NCBI GenBank assembly: GCA_015066325.1
Contig: SVOP01000006.1
Span: forward strand, 1 to 40,061
Length of the DNA stretch: 40,061 bases
Origin: Oscillospiraceae bacterium
GTDB taxonomy: Bacteria; Bacillota; Clostridia; Oscillospirales; Acutalibacteraceae
Reading direction: 5' to 3'
The notes under the pieces are model-generated. The model ran no database searches, was not told the origin of the DNA, and was given only the letters and a program-made list of their open reading frames with translations. Below are positions 1-11,898 of this stretch, piece by piece. The first letter of the stretch is position 1. Each line of letters starts with the position of its first letter. Made by a program: the position numbers and the translations under genes.

Positions 1-543
1 TCAAAAACAATTTCAAGTCTTATCTGGGTTTTCGTAGTTTATGCTTTATTTTTAGGCTCTCTTTTTCTTTGGGTATTTCAGGTTAAGGATGCTTTAGGCG
101 AAGAGGTAATGGAAAGTGCTGAAAATCTTTTAAAGCTTTTCGGTGTCCCCTCTTTCTTAACAATTTTTATGGGTGCTTTTTCCTTCTGCCTTTCCCTTGC
201 TGTTTTAGTTCTTGTTGCAGTTCAATCCTTGCAGTTAGGTTTAACACTTTCTCACGTATCCCCTATTTCTAAATTCGGAAATATTGGTGTAATCATTATA
301 TTCTTCGGGCTTTTTGCAGTTATTCAGACTGTTTCTAATGCAGTTGCAGATTTACTCCCCTGCGGACTTGTTATAACTCCCGAGGTTATCAGAATAACAA
401 GCGATATTCATTCAACAAAAACCGCTTTAGGCATAAATGCTATGGGTATCAATGTAATTGGCTCACTTGTAAGACTTGCAATTGCAATTGCTCTTCATTT
501 TCCCACAAAATATCTCATTCAGCATAAGATAAATGTGAAATAA
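1..543 (+). CDS. Multi-pass membrane protein, 5'-truncated by the window edge
   Basis: Frame is open from base 1 (SKTISSLIWVFVVYALFLGSLFLWVF...) and runs in frame into the 144-aa ORF; several hydrophobic segments; stop at 541-543. Confidence 0.75.
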   Translation, partial: SKTISSLIWVFVVYALFLGSLFLWVFQVKDALGEEVMESAENLLKLFGVPSFLTIFMGAFSFCLSLAVLVLVAVQSLQLGLTLSHVSPISKFGNIGVIIIFFGLFAVIQTVSNAVADLLPCGLVITPEVIRITSDIHSTKTALGINAMGINVIGSLVRLAIAIALHFPTKYLIQHKINVK

Positions 544-579
544 CAGGTAAATAACTTCCTTCAGAAAGGGCGTATAAAT

Positions 580-2361
580 ATGGATAATATGAACGGTCTT
601 AAAAGAACCGTTTACTGCGGTGAGCTTCGCAGTGAAAATATCGGTAACGAAGTAACCGTTTGCGGATGGGTTGCAAAGCAGCGTGACCTTGGCGCACTTA
701 TTTTCGTTGATTTGCGTGACAGAACAGGTATTGTTCAGTTAGCATTTGACGAAACAACTGATAAAGAAATTTTCCAGAAGGCTTTCGCAGTAAGAAGTGA
801 ATATGTGCTTATGGCAAAGGGTATTGTCCGTGAGCGTTCTTCAAAAAACAGCGAGATTCCCACAGGTGATATTGAAATTGATGTTAAGGATTTAAGAGTA
901 CTTTCAAAAAGTGAAACTCCCCCCTTCGACATTGTTGAAAATTGTCAGACAGCAGAGCTTACAAGACTTAAATACCGCTATCTTGACCTTCGCCGTCCTG
1001 ATTTACAGCAGAATATTCTTTTCCGCCACAAGGTAACAAAAATTACTCGTGACTATTTTGATGAAAACGGATTTATTGAGATTGAAACACCTATGCTCAT
1101 TAAATCAACTCCCGAAGGTGCAAGAGATTTCCTTGTTCCCAGCCGTATTCATCAGGGCTCATTCTATGCTCTTCCTCAGTCACCTCAGCTTTATAAACAG
1201 CTTTCAATGGTTGCAGGGTTTGACAGATATATGCAGATTGCCCGTTGCTTCCGTGATGAAGACTTGAGAGCAGACAGACAGCCTGAATTCACTCAGATTG
1301 ACCTTGAAATGTCCTTTGTAACAATGGAAGACGTTCTTTCAATCGGTGAAGGCTACATTGCAAGAGTATTTAAGGAAGCTCTCGGAATCGAAATTCCCCT
1401 CCCCCTTCCCAGACTCACTTATAAAGAAGCAATGGAACGATATGGTTCCGATAAACCCGATACCCGCTTTGGTATGGAGATTTTTGACCTTACAGATATT
1501 GTTAAGGACTGTGGCTTCTCCGTTTTCTCATCTGCAGTTGCAGGCGGCGGTTCAGTTCGCGGTATTACTGCTAAAAATGCAGTTACCACATACACAAGAA
1601 AAGAAGTTGACAAGCTCACTGAATTTGTTAAAGGTATAGGTGCCAAGGGTCTTGCATGGATTCGTCTTACAGATGATGGAATTGCTTCTTCATTTGCAAA
1701 ATTTATGACAGAAGATGAAATGAAAGCAATACTTGAAAAAGCAGGTGCAGAAAAAGGTGATGTTGTTTTCATTATTGCAGACACAAAGAACAGCTCTGTT
1801 CTCTCCGTTCTCGGTTCACTTCGTAATGAAGCCGCAAAGAAGCTTGATATCATTGGCGATGGCTTCAATCTTTTATGGATTGTTGAATTCCCCTTCTTCG
1901 ATTGGGATGAAGATACTCAGCAGTTTGTTGCAATGCACCATCCCTTCACCTCACCTCTCCCTGAATGTCTCCCCTATCTTGAAACAGATAAGGCATCCGT
2001 AAGAGCAGAGGCTTATGACCTTGTTCTCAACGGTGTTGAGCTTTCTTCAGGCTCAATCCGTATTACCGATTCCGATTTGCAGGATAGAATTTTCAAGCTT
2101 CTCGGTCTTTCCGATGAAGAAGCTCAGCAGAAGTTCGGTTATCTTCTTGATGCCTTCAAATTCGGTCCTCCTCCCCATGGCGGTATGGGTATCGGTCTTG
2201 ACAGACTTATTATGCAGCTTCTTCAGGTTGACTCTCTTCGTGATGTTATTGCATTCCCTAAGGTTCAGAATGCAAGTGAACCTATGACAGAATGTCCCTC
2301 AAGAGTTGATAATATTCAGCTTGAAGAATTGGGTATTAATTTAAACGAAGAAGAAAAATAA
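580..2361 (+). CDS. aspS: Aspartate--tRNA ligase
   Basis: Full-length class II aaRS: anticodon-binding OB fold (VTVCGWVAKQRDLGALIFVDLRDRTGIVQL), QSPQLYKQ, FRDEDLRADRQPEFTQ, GIGLDRL. Confidence 0.97.
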   Translation: MDNMNGLKRTVYCGELRSENIGNEVTVCGWVAKQRDLGALIFVDLRDRTGIVQLAFDETTDKEIFQKAFAVRSEYVLMAKGIVRERSSKNSEIPTGDIEIDVKDLRVLSKSETPPFDIVENCQTAELTRLKYRYLDLRRPDLQQNILFRHKVTKITRDYFDENGFIEIETPMLIKSTPEGARDFLVPSRIHQGSFYALPQSPQLYKQLSMVAGFDRYMQIARCFRDEDLRADRQPEFTQIDLEMSFVTMEDVLSIGEGYIARVFKEALGIEIPLPLPRLTYKEAMERYGSDKPDTRFGMEIFDLTDIVKDCGFSVFSSAVAGGGSVRGITAKNAVTTYTRKEVDKLTEFVKGIGAKGLAWIRLTDDGIASSFAKFMTEDEMKAILEKAGAEKGDVVFIIADTKNSSVLSVLGSLRNEAAKKLDIIGDGFNLLWIVEFPFFDWDEDTQQFVAMHHPFTSPLPECLPYLETDKASVRAEAYDLVLNGVELSSGSIRITDSDLQDRIFKLLGLSDEEAQQKFGYLLDAFKFGPPPHGGMGIGLDRLIMQLLQVDSLRDVIAFPKVQNASEPMTECPSRVDNIQLEELGINLNEEEK

Positions 2362-2411
2362 AAATATACTGAATTTTTCCCCTAATTCAACGCCAAAATA
2401 TAAAAAAACAC

Positions 2412-2440
2412 TTGAAAATAGGGGCGAAATATTATAGAAT
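2412..2440 (+). promoter_or_regulatory. Putative sigma-A promoter for efp
   Basis: TTGAAA (2412-2417), 17 nt, TAGAAT (2435-2440), upstream of the SD ggagg before 2483. Confidence 0.5.
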
Positions 2441-2482
2441 TATTGTGTAAAAATATGAAATTCATTTTCGGAGGATTTAATT

Positions 2483-3040
2483 ATGGTAACAGCAGGCGAT
2501 TTCAAAAACGGCGTTACATTCGAAATGGATGGTAAGGTTTATTCCATCATCGAATTCCAGCACGTAAAACCCGGTAAAGGCGCAGCTTTTGTTCGTACAA
2601 AAATCAGAGATGTAATCAACGGCAGTGTTGTTGAAAAAACATTCAGCCCCACAGATAAATATCCCACAGCTTTCATTGAGAGAAAAGATATGGAATATTC
2701 TTATGAAGACGGCGGTCTTTATTATTTCATGGACCCCGAAAGCTATGAAATGATTCCCGTTGACGCTTCAAACCTTTCCGATAACTTCAAATTTGTTAAG
2801 GAAAATATGACATGTAAGATTCTTTCTTACAAAGGCAATGTTTTCGGCGTTGAACCCCCCACATTCGTAACTCTTCAGGTTACAAAAACTGACCCCGGTT
2901 TCGCAGGTAACACAGCTACTAATGCTACAAAACCCGCTACTGTTGAAACAGGCGCAGAAATCAAGGTTCCTCTCTTTATTGATGAGGGCGAAATGATTAA
3001 CATTGATACAAGAACAGGTGAATATCTCTCAAGAGCATAA
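2483..3040 (+). CDS. efp: Translation elongation factor P
   Basis: 185 aa; [28 protein letters not shown] is a classic EF-P signature; GGAGG SD. Confidence 0.97.
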   Translation: MVTAGDFKNGVTFEMDGKVYSIIEFQHVKPGKGAAFVRTKIRDVINGSVVEKTFSPTDKYPTAFIERKDMEYSYEDGGLYYFMDPESYEMIPVDASNLSDNFKFVKENMTCKILSYKGNVFGVEPPTFVTLQVTKTDPGFAGNTATNATKPATVETGAEIKVPLFIDEGEMINIDTRTGEYLSRA

Positions 3041-3080
3041 TTACTTTTGAGTATTCAATAAATTTTAGGAGGTCATTGAA

Positions 3081-3512
3081 ATGACACTTACAGAAAAGGT
3101 TGCATACCTTAAAGGTCTTGCAGCAGGTCTTGAACTTGACAAAGACTCCAAAGAAACAAAAATTTTCGAAGCTATGTTTGATATTCTCGAAGATATGGCT
3201 CTTACAGTAAGCGATATTGATGAGGATCTCAGCGCAGTTGAAGATCTCGTTGATGCTATTGACGAAGACCTTGACGAGCTTGAAGAATATGTATTCTGCG
3301 ACGATGATGATTTCTGCGATTGCTGTGATTGTGAAGACGATGAACTTTATGAAGTTGAATGTCCTTCTTGCGGCGAAGAAATCTATCTTGATGATGACAT
3401 GCTCGATGAAGAGTTCATTGAATGCCCCGCTTGTGGCGAAAAGCTCGAACTTGATATCGAATTTGACGATTGCGATTGCGACTGCGGTTGCTGCGATTGT
3501 GACGAAGAATAA
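3081..3512 (+). CDS. CD1247 N-terminal-domain-like protein with zinc ribbon and Cys/Asp-rich acidic tail
   Basis: MTLTEKVAYLKGLAAGLELDKDSKETKIFEAM... N-terminus; CPSCGEEI / CPACGEKL zinc-ribbon knuckles; tail DDCDCDCGCCDCDEE; SD aggagg. Confidence 0.8.
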   Translation: MTLTEKVAYLKGLAAGLELDKDSKETKIFEAMFDILEDMALTVSDIDEDLSAVEDLVDAIDEDLDELEEYVFCDDDDFCDCCDCEDDELYEVECPSCGEEIYLDDDMLDEEFIECPACGEKLELDIEFDDCDCDCGCCDCDEE

Positions 3513-3515
3513 TTT

Positions 3516-3553
3516 AAAAAACCGCTCAACCAAAAGGTTGGGCGGTTTTTTTA
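3516..3553 (+). terminator. Rho-independent terminator
   Basis: accgctcaacc-aaaa-ggttgggcggt followed by a T run, just after the 3081-3512 stop. Confidence 0.85.
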
Positions 3554-3719
3554 GTTTAAAGTGGCAAATGGCAAGTAGCAAGTTTCGGGACCTGCGGTCG
3601 GCAATTATTATGAGCACGGCGAATAACAAGGTTCTGCCGAAGGCAGGTTCTTATAAAATGTTTGGAAGCGAAGCTTCCCCTTAACTTGCCACTTTCAACT
3701 TCCAACTTTCAACTTTAAA
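3553..3719. repeat. Intergenic element A: inverted heptad-repeat arms around a shared core
   Basis: Left arm aag.tggcaaa.tggcaag.tagcaag.ttt; right arm (reverse complement) ttgaaag.ttggaag.ttgaaag.tggcaag.tta; core tcgggacctgcggtcggca... shared with the element at 15808-15950. Confidence 0.7.
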
Positions 3720-3989
3720 AACAACATCCGTATCGATTGATACGGATGTTGTTTTGTTTTTATCTGGTTCTTTATTTGAAATATTAAATCCTAATGTTGT
3801 GATTACATAAGAAGCAATAAACAAAAATATAATTATAATTGCAATAACAATTCTTCTTATTGTTTCATTTCTTCTTACTATTTTACTTTCACCAATAACA
3901 TATTTACTTGAACCTAATTTACCGGGGTAATTTTTTGCAAAACCATAATAGCTTTTTCGTTTTTTCACATATTCGTTATTTTTAGCCAT
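3681..3989 (-). CDS. Small membrane protein; C-terminus encoded by a terminator hairpin and element A
   Basis: 102 aa with one TM segment (IVIAIIIIFLFIASYVITTLGF), downstream of the LCP gene; last residues KVESWKLKVAS and the stop fall in element A. Confidence 0.6.
   Translation of the reverse strand: MAKNNEYVKKRKSYYGFAKNYPGKLGSSKYVIGESKIVRRNETIRRIVIAIIIIFLFIASYVITTLGFNISNKEPDKNKTTSVSIDTDVVFKVESWKLKVAS
3721..3752. terminator. Bidirectional terminator-like hairpin (translated inside the 3681-3989 ORF)
   Basis: acaacatccgtatc-gatt-gatacggatgttgt, perfect 14-bp stem, T-rich on the + side (ttgttttt) and ttttt on the - side. Confidence 0.7.
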
Positions 3990-5551
3990 TATGCTGCCAC
4001 CTCTGTAACCGGTGTATTGTCAGTAGTAGGTGGTGGAGCAGGGGAGGTATCGGAAACAGGAACAGTTGTATCAGGAGCGTCAGCAACATTAGAATCTGTT
4101 TCTTCAACTGTTATATCCTCCGTAACAGGTTCTTCAATAGGTTCTTGTGTTGTTATAACCTCTGTTGTATCGGGAATATACTGATTTTCAGTTGTTTGAG
4201 GTGTATAAGAATTATTTGAAAGGGTTGTTGAAACAGTATTAGAAGAACTGTTTGAATAATCTCCTTTATAATTTGCACCTCTGTAAACATCTATAATAGA
4301 TGTTCTTCCCTCATTTAAGGTAATATTAGATTTTCCATAAAGCTCATTTTGCAATTTATAAGCAGCTAATTGATAATCAACAACCCAAATCCAAGCGTTT
4401 GCATCTCCTGATGTTCTGCATTCTTCATCAGGCATCTGAAGCTGTGTTCTTTCATAATTAAACCACTTACCTGTAACTGCCTGAACACCAACAGAAAGAA
4501 TCTGAGTTTTGCTGTAGCCTGTATCAACATAAGGAAGTAAAATATCAATATATTTATTAAGGTCACCAACAGAAGCAGTTTTTACTCTGTCTATAATAGA
4601 TTCGATAACCTGCCTCTGACGGCGAGTACGACTGACATCACCATCAGAATCACAACCACGGATTCGGCAGAAGCAAAGCGCTTGCTCACCATTTAAAGTT
4701 ACATTTTCACCGTAAGGAAGGCTGACTTTAAATCTTTTATAGTTATAATCTGCCTCATATTTCTGCACATCAACAGATACGCCACCCATTGCATCAATAA
4801 TATCAACAAAGGATTCGAAATTAACCATAACATAGTTATCAATTTCTATTTTATAGTTATTTTCAATCGTTTGCATAAGACACTCAGGCCCACCCATTGA
4901 AAACGCAGCATTAAGCTTTGTGCAATATGAACCATTTTCACTATCAACATAAAGATAACTATCTCGCATAAAAGAAACAAGCTTTAATTGCTTTGTTTTT
5001 TTATTAAGAGAAATAAGCATCATAACATCGGTATTACCGGAATTTGTTCCTCTGTCCGCACCGACAAGAAGCACATTTATAACATTTTTGCTGGACATTT
5101 TACTTTCATTACCTTGAGTTGCCCAGTCTTTTAATGCCTGTTTAAAATCAGCAGAACCAATATCAATATCTATATTTTCTAATTCATCATCTTCATAAAT
5201 AGTATCATCATATTCTGCATTATTTATATTATCACCCATAAGACCTAATTTCTGTGCCACAAAAATTCCTAACACAGTTGTCAAAGTAAGAATTATTGCC
5301 AATAAAATTGCAACAATACTTACGATGATTTTTTTCTTTTTAGGCAAATTGTTATACCAATTTGAAAGACGCTTGAAAATATTTTTTTCAGAACTTTTAA
5401 TATTTTTAATATCCTTTGGTTCTTCTACTTTTTCCTTTATAGGTGGTGGAGAAAGCTGTTTTTCTTGATTTTTGGCATCTTTTTTTGCCATTTCATCAAG
5501 TAAATCCATATAATCCTGTAAGCCCTCTTCATGTTTATTACTGTCAGACAT
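3989..5551 (-). CDS. LytR-CpsA-Psr (LCP) family cell-wall glycopolymer ligase
   Basis: Cytoplasmic N-terminus, TM, then VLLVGADRGTNSGNTDVMMLISLNKKTKQLKLVSFMRDSYLYV...GGVSVDV...CRIRGCDSDGDVSRTRRQRQVI; Ser/Thr/Pro-rich C-terminal tail. Confidence 0.93.
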   Translation of the reverse strand: MSDSNKHEEGLQDYMDLLDEMAKKDAKNQEKQLSPPPIKEKVEEPKDIKNIKSSEKNIFKRLSNWYNNLPKKKKIIVSIVAILLAIILTLTTVLGIFVAQKLGLMGDNINNAEYDDTIYEDDELENIDIDIGSADFKQALKDWATQGNESKMSSKNVINVLLVGADRGTNSGNTDVMMLISLNKKTKQLKLVSFMRDSYLYVDSENGSYCTKLNAAFSMGGPECLMQTIENNYKIEIDNYVMVNFESFVDIIDAMGGVSVDVQKYEADYNYKRFKVSLPYGENVTLNGEQALCFCRIRGCDSDGDVSRTRRQRQVIESIIDRVKTASVGDLNKYIDILLPYVDTGYSKTQILSVGVQAVTGKWFNYERTQLQMPDEECRTSGDANAWIWVVDYQLAAYKLQNELYGKSNITLNEGRTSIIDVYRGANYKGDYSNSSSNTVSTTLSNNSYTPQTTENQYIPDTTEVITTQEPIEEPVTEDITVEETDSNVADAPDTTVPVSDTSPAPPPTTDNTPVTEVAA

Positions 5552-5554
5552 AAA

Positions 5555-8158
5555 TTACTCCTCCGTAGCCTCAATGTTTACGTCTTCAGTTCCTATATCT
5601 TCATTATCTCCTGATGTATCTCCTGCACCCTCTGTTGCAGTGCCATCATCTTCAACCTCACCATTGATTTCATCTTCATCATGTTCGGTTGTAGAAAGTG
5701 TTACTACTTTATCTCCTTCACCGAGGCGCATTACCTTAACACCCTTTGAAGGACGAGCGCAAACTCTGACTGCAGCTGCAGGAATTCTTATGATAATACC
5801 ATCCTGTGAAATAAGAATAATATCGTCTTCTTCATTAATATCGCTGATAGCTGCAACCTCACCATATTTTTCAATATGATAGTTTTTAAGACCCTTACCG
5901 CCTCTTGACTGAACACGATAGTTATCGTTATCACTGATACGACCAAAACCGGTTTCACTTACGGTGAGAAGCTTTCCGCCCTCACTCATAACGCTCATAC
6001 CAACAACTTCATCGCCATCTTTGAGAGTTATAGCCTTAACACCACTTGCTGTTCTACCGAGAGGTCTTGCATCATTTTCATTGAAACGGATGCACATACC
6101 TTTCTTAGTTGCAACAAGTAAATCATCATTTCCGGAAGTAAGTTTAACCCAAGCAAGCTCATCATCTTCACGAAGAGTAACAGCTATAATACCGTTTCTT
6201 CTTGTGTTTCTGTAAATATCAAGAGAGGAACGTTTAATAAGTCCTTTTCTTGTTACCATACAGAGATACATTCCCTGATCTTCCTTGGGAACTCTTATCA
6301 TTGCAGAAACCTTTTCTCCGTTTTCAAGAGGAAGAATATTAACAATGTTAGAGCCTTTACTTGTTTTGCTACCTTCGGGAATTTCATATCCTTTAAGACG
6401 ATATGCACGGCCTCTTGTGGTATAGAACATAATTGAATCGTGAGAGGATGCAATAAACATAGTTTCTGCATAATCGTCTTCTCTTCTTGTCATACCCTTA
6501 ACACCACGGCCACCTCTGTTCTGAATAGAGAATTGGTCAACGGGCTGACGCTTGATGTAACCCATATTTGTATAGGTATACATACATTTTTCTTCCGGAA
6601 TAAGATCTTCAATATCCACCTCACCGCTAACATTTTCAATAGCAGTTCTTCGAGGATCAGAATATTTTTTGCTTATAATTGCAAGTTCATCTTTAACAAT
6701 ATTAAGAACTCTTTCGTGTGAACCGAGAATTTCTTCATAATCCTTGATTTTTTCACGAAGTTCGTTGAGTTCATTAGTAATTTTCAGAATTTCAAGACCT
6801 GCCAACTGACCTAAACGGAAAGCAACAATAGCTGCTGCCTGAACATCGTCAAAATCGAATTTTTCCATAATAGCAGCTTTTGCTTCTGCCTGACCGCCCT
6901 TACAAGCACGAATTGTTGCAATAATTTCATCAACAATATCAATTGCTTTTGCAAGACCATCAAGAATATGAGCTCTCTCCTGAGCTTTTTTAAGGTCAAA
7001 CTGAGTTCTTCTGATAATAACATTACATTGGTGATCTATATATTTCTGAAGAATTTCCTTAAGAGTAAGAATTTTAGGTTGACCATCATCAAGGGCAAGG
7101 AGAATTACACCGCAGGTTGACTGAAGCTGAGTATAAGTAAATAACTTATTAAGAACAACCTGAGCATTAGCATCTCTTTTAATATCAATTTCAATATGCA
7201 TACCCATTTTATCGGATGAGTAGTCATTGATATCAGAAATACCTTCAACTCTCTTATCTTTAACAAGGTCCGCAATTGATTCAATAAGTCTTGCCTTATT
7301 AACCATATAGGGAATTTCGGTGATTATAATTTTAAATCTACCGTTTTTACCCTCAACGATTTCACATTTAGCACGAACTATAACCTTTGCTCTACCCGTT
7401 GCATAAGCAGCTCTGATACCTGCTCTGCCCATGATAATACCGCCGGTTGGAAAGTCAGGACCTTTAATATGCTCCATAAGGTCCTCAAGCTCTGCTTCAG
7501 GATTATCAATAAGGCATTCAATAGCACCGCAAACCTCACCTAAATTGTGAGGGGGAATATTTGTTGCCATACCAACCGCAATACCCTGAGAACCATTAAC
7601 AAGAAGGTTCGGAAAACGAGCAGGTAAAACAGTGGGCTCTTTAAGTCTGTCATCATAGTTAGGAACAAAGTCAACAGTATTTTTTTCAATATCTGTGAGC
7701 ATTTCCAATGACATTTTGCTCATACGGGATTCTGTATAACGATATGCAGCAGCAGGGTCACCGTCAATTGAACCGAAGTTACCGTGACCATCAACAAGCA
7801 TATATCTCATTGAGAAATCCTGAGCAAGTCTTACCATTGCATCATAAACAGATGCGTCACCATGGGGATGATATCTACCGAGAACAGAACCAACCGTATC
7901 GGCACATTTACGATATGCCTTATCAGGTGTAAGGTTATTCTCATACATTGTATAAAGAATTCTTCTGTGAACAGGCTTTAAACCATCTCGTACATCGGGA
8001 AGAGCACGGGAGGTAATAACAGACATTGAATAATCAAGGAAAGCTGTTCTTACTTCTTTATTAATTTCAACGTTTACAATACGTTGATTTTCATAAGGGT
8101 CAGGAAGATTATTTACACCTTGAGTGACGCCTTCAGTTTTTTCATTAAATTCGTCCAT
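5555..8158 (-). CDS. gyrA: DNA gyrase subunit A
   Basis: [51 protein letters not shown]; GyrA-box-like [10 protein letters not shown]; adjacent to gyrB. Confidence 0.97.
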   Translation of the reverse strand: MDEFNEKTEGVTQGVNNLPDPYENQRIVNVEINKEVRTAFLDYSMSVITSRALPDVRDGLKPVHRRILYTMYENNLTPDKAYRKCADTVGSVLGRYHPHGDASVYDAMVRLAQDFSMRYMLVDGHGNFGSIDGDPAAAYRYTESRMSKMSLEMLTDIEKNTVDFVPNYDDRLKEPTVLPARFPNLLVNGSQGIAVGMATNIPPHNLGEVCGAIECLIDNPEAELEDLMEHIKGPDFPTGGIIMGRAGIRAAYATGRAKVIVRAKCEIVEGKNGRFKIIITEIPYMVNKARLIESIADLVKDKRVEGISDINDYSSDKMGMHIEIDIKRDANAQVVLNKLFTYTQLQSTCGVILLALDDGQPKILTLKEILQKYIDHQCNVIIRRTQFDLKKAQERAHILDGLAKAIDIVDEIIATIRACKGGQAEAKAAIMEKFDFDDVQAAAIVAFRLGQLAGLEILKITNELNELREKIKDYEEILGSHERVLNIVKDELAIISKKYSDPRRTAIENVSGEVDIEDLIPEEKCMYTYTNMGYIKRQPVDQFSIQNRGGRGVKGMTRREDDYAETMFIASSHDSIMFYTTRGRAYRLKGYEIPEGSKTSKGSNIVNILPLENGEKVSAMIRVPKEDQGMYLCMVTRKGLIKRSSLDIYRNTRRNGIIAVTLREDDELAWVKLTSGNDDLLVATKKGMCIRFNENDARPLGRTASGVKAITLKDGDEVVGMSVMSEGGKLLTVSETGFGRISDNDNYRVQSRGGKGLKNYHIEKYGEVAAISDINEEDDIILISQDGIIIRIPAAAVRVCARPSKGVKVMRLGEGDKVVTLSTTEHDEDEINGEVEDDGTATEGAGDTSGDNEDIGTEDVNIEATEE

Positions 8159-8177
8159 CTTTTAAATCCTCCCTTTC

Positions 8178-10217
<2,040 letters not shown>

Positions 10218-10238
10218 TCAAATAATTTATTTACATAA

Positions 10239-10502
10239 TTAATGTGGGTTACCCGATTCTATTCTTCGTAAAATAGTTCCCACAGAAACGGGGGAAATAT
10301 AAATTCTTTTACCCTTTGGTGTCTGGCAGACTATAAAGGATTTAGGAAGTTCAAAAGGTGCAACATTTATTACACTTTTTTCTTTTTCCGCATTATTAAG
10401 ATAATCTATTGTTTTTTTCATAACAGTTGTGTTATCCATATCAAAAATACCGATAATTTCTTTATCTATTACAACCGTATCCTGACCTATGTGAATAAAC
10501 AT
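10239..10502 (-). CDS. remB: RemB/YaaB-like (DUF370-type) protein
   Basis: 87 aa MFIHIGQDTVVIDKEIIGIFDMDNTT..., located between recF and gyrB as for yaaB/remB in Firmicutes. Confidence 0.8.
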   Translation of the reverse strand: MFIHIGQDTVVIDKEIIGIFDMDNTTVMKKTIDYLNNAEKEKSVINVAPFELPKSFIVCQTPKGKRIYISPVSVGTILRRIESGNPH

Positions 10503-11593
10503 TAAATTATCTCACCGCCTTTAATAAGAAAGGACTTACCTCCACATAGCCTCAATACTTGTGACGGGTCACAGCAAGTGAGAAAAACTTGTCTGTCATT
10601 TATATGGTTAAGAACATAATCCTGACGCTTCTCATCAAGCTCGCTCATAACATCATCGAGAAGTGCAACGGGAGTTTCACCCGTAACTTTTTTTATTATT
10701 TCCGATTCGCCTAATTTAAGTGCCAATGCACAAGAACGCTGTTGACCTTGTGAACCATAGCTTCTTGCACTTACATTATTAATTAAAATTTCTAAATCAT
10801 CCCTATGAGGACCAACGGTAGTTGTTTTTGAAAAAATATCCTCTTTCCGAGAATTTTTAAGAATTTCAATTTCATTTAAATAAATATCTTTTACCGATAA
10901 CTCTTTATTTATATTTTTCGAGTAAAAAACTGAAAAATTTTCTTTATTTTCAGAAATACCTGAGTAAATACTTTTACTATAATCAGAAAGTAAATCTATA
11001 TATTGAAGTCTTTCTTTAATAACACAAGCAGAATATCTTGCTAATTGGTCATCCCAGGTATCAAGCATATCGTAAAGTTCAGAATTTAAATGCAAATCCT
11101 TAAGCAAAGCATTTCTTTGAATTAATGCTCTTTTATAGCCTGCAAGATGCTCTGCATAAGACGGCTTTAATTGGCATAAGGCAGTATCTAAAAACTTTCT
11201 TCTTGCAGCCGGACCATCTTTTATTAAAGATAAATGAACAGGAGAAAAAATAACTGCATAAAACGAACCTATAAGCTCTGCAGTTGAGCGAAGAGAAACT
11301 CCGTTTAAAGAAGCATTCTTCTTTTTATCTGCAATGATTATTTCAGATTTTTTTTCTCTTATATTATCAGAAAAATCTAAATTAATTTTAGCAAAATCTT
11401 CACCGAATTTTATCAGCTCATTATCCTTTGCGCCACGAAAGCTTTTGCACCCTGTAAAAAGCCATATAGACTCTAAAATATTGGTTTTACCTTGTGCATT
11501 TTCACCGTAAATAACATTTACTCCGTTATCAGCAGTAAAGCTTAATTCGGCGATATTTCTGAAATTTTTAATTTTAACAGAATTAATCGTCAT
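10502..11593 (-). CDS. recF: DNA replication and repair protein RecF
   Basis: VNVIYGENAQGKTNILESIWLFTGCKSFRG (Walker A), VGPHRDD, SQGQQRSCALALKLGE, PVALLDDVMSELDEKRQ. Confidence 0.97.
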   Translation of the reverse strand: MTINSVKIKNFRNIAELSFTADNGVNVIYGENAQGKTNILESIWLFTGCKSFRGAKDNELIKFGEDFAKINLDFSDNIREKKSEIIIADKKKNASLNGVSLRSTAELIGSFYAVIFSPVHLSLIKDGPAARRKFLDTALCQLKPSYAEHLAGYKRALIQRNALLKDLHLNSELYDMLDTWDDQLARYSACVIKERLQYIDLLSDYSKSIYSGISENKENFSVFYSKNINKELSVKDIYLNEIEILKNSRKEDIFSKTTTVGPHRDDLEILINNVSARSYGSQGQQRSCALALKLGESEIIKKVTGETPVALLDDVMSELDEKRQDYVLNHINDRQVFLTCCDPSQVLRLCGGKSFLIKGGEII

Positions 11594-11617
11594 ACTTCAC
11601 CGCTTCTTATAAATGAT

Positions 11618-11857
11618 TTATTTAATATCGTAAATTATTTTTTCATATTCAGCACAGTCACCCTGACGGAGTTTTTTGCCACGCATTGTGCATATTTCTC
11701 CGTTAACTTTAACTTCGCCATCCTGAATTATGATTTTTGCATGTCCGCCCGTGTTAACAACACCAACATTTTTCAAAAGGTCATCAAGACGAATATAATC
11801 ACCCTTTAAAATAAAATCCTTGTGTTCTTTTTGGGCAACTTTAACTTTAATTTTCAT
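11618..11857 (-). CDS. S4-domain RNA-binding protein (YaaA type)
   Basis: 79 aa; IRLDDLLKNVGVVNTGGHAKIIIQDGEVKVNGEICTMRGKKLRQGD; between dnaN and recF. Confidence 0.9.
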   Translation of the reverse strand: MKIKVKVAQKEHKDFILKGDYIRLDDLLKNVGVVNTGGHAKIIIQDGEVKVNGEICTMRGKKLRQGDCAEYEKIIYDIK

Positions 11858-11898
11858 TTTTTGAACATTCTTTCAATATTTGTATAAAGCTTATTACA

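Noticed and set aside
1419-1868. 149-aa minus ORF within aspS
   Set aside because: Antisense to conserved aspS.
2997-3629. 210-aa minus ORF opposite the CD1247-like gene
   Set aside because: Shadow ORF of a biased Asp/Glu/Cys-rich gene; spans the terminator and efp end.
3217-3684. 155-aa + ORF in another frame
   Set aside because: Off-frame of the 3081-3512 gene and runs through a terminator into element A.
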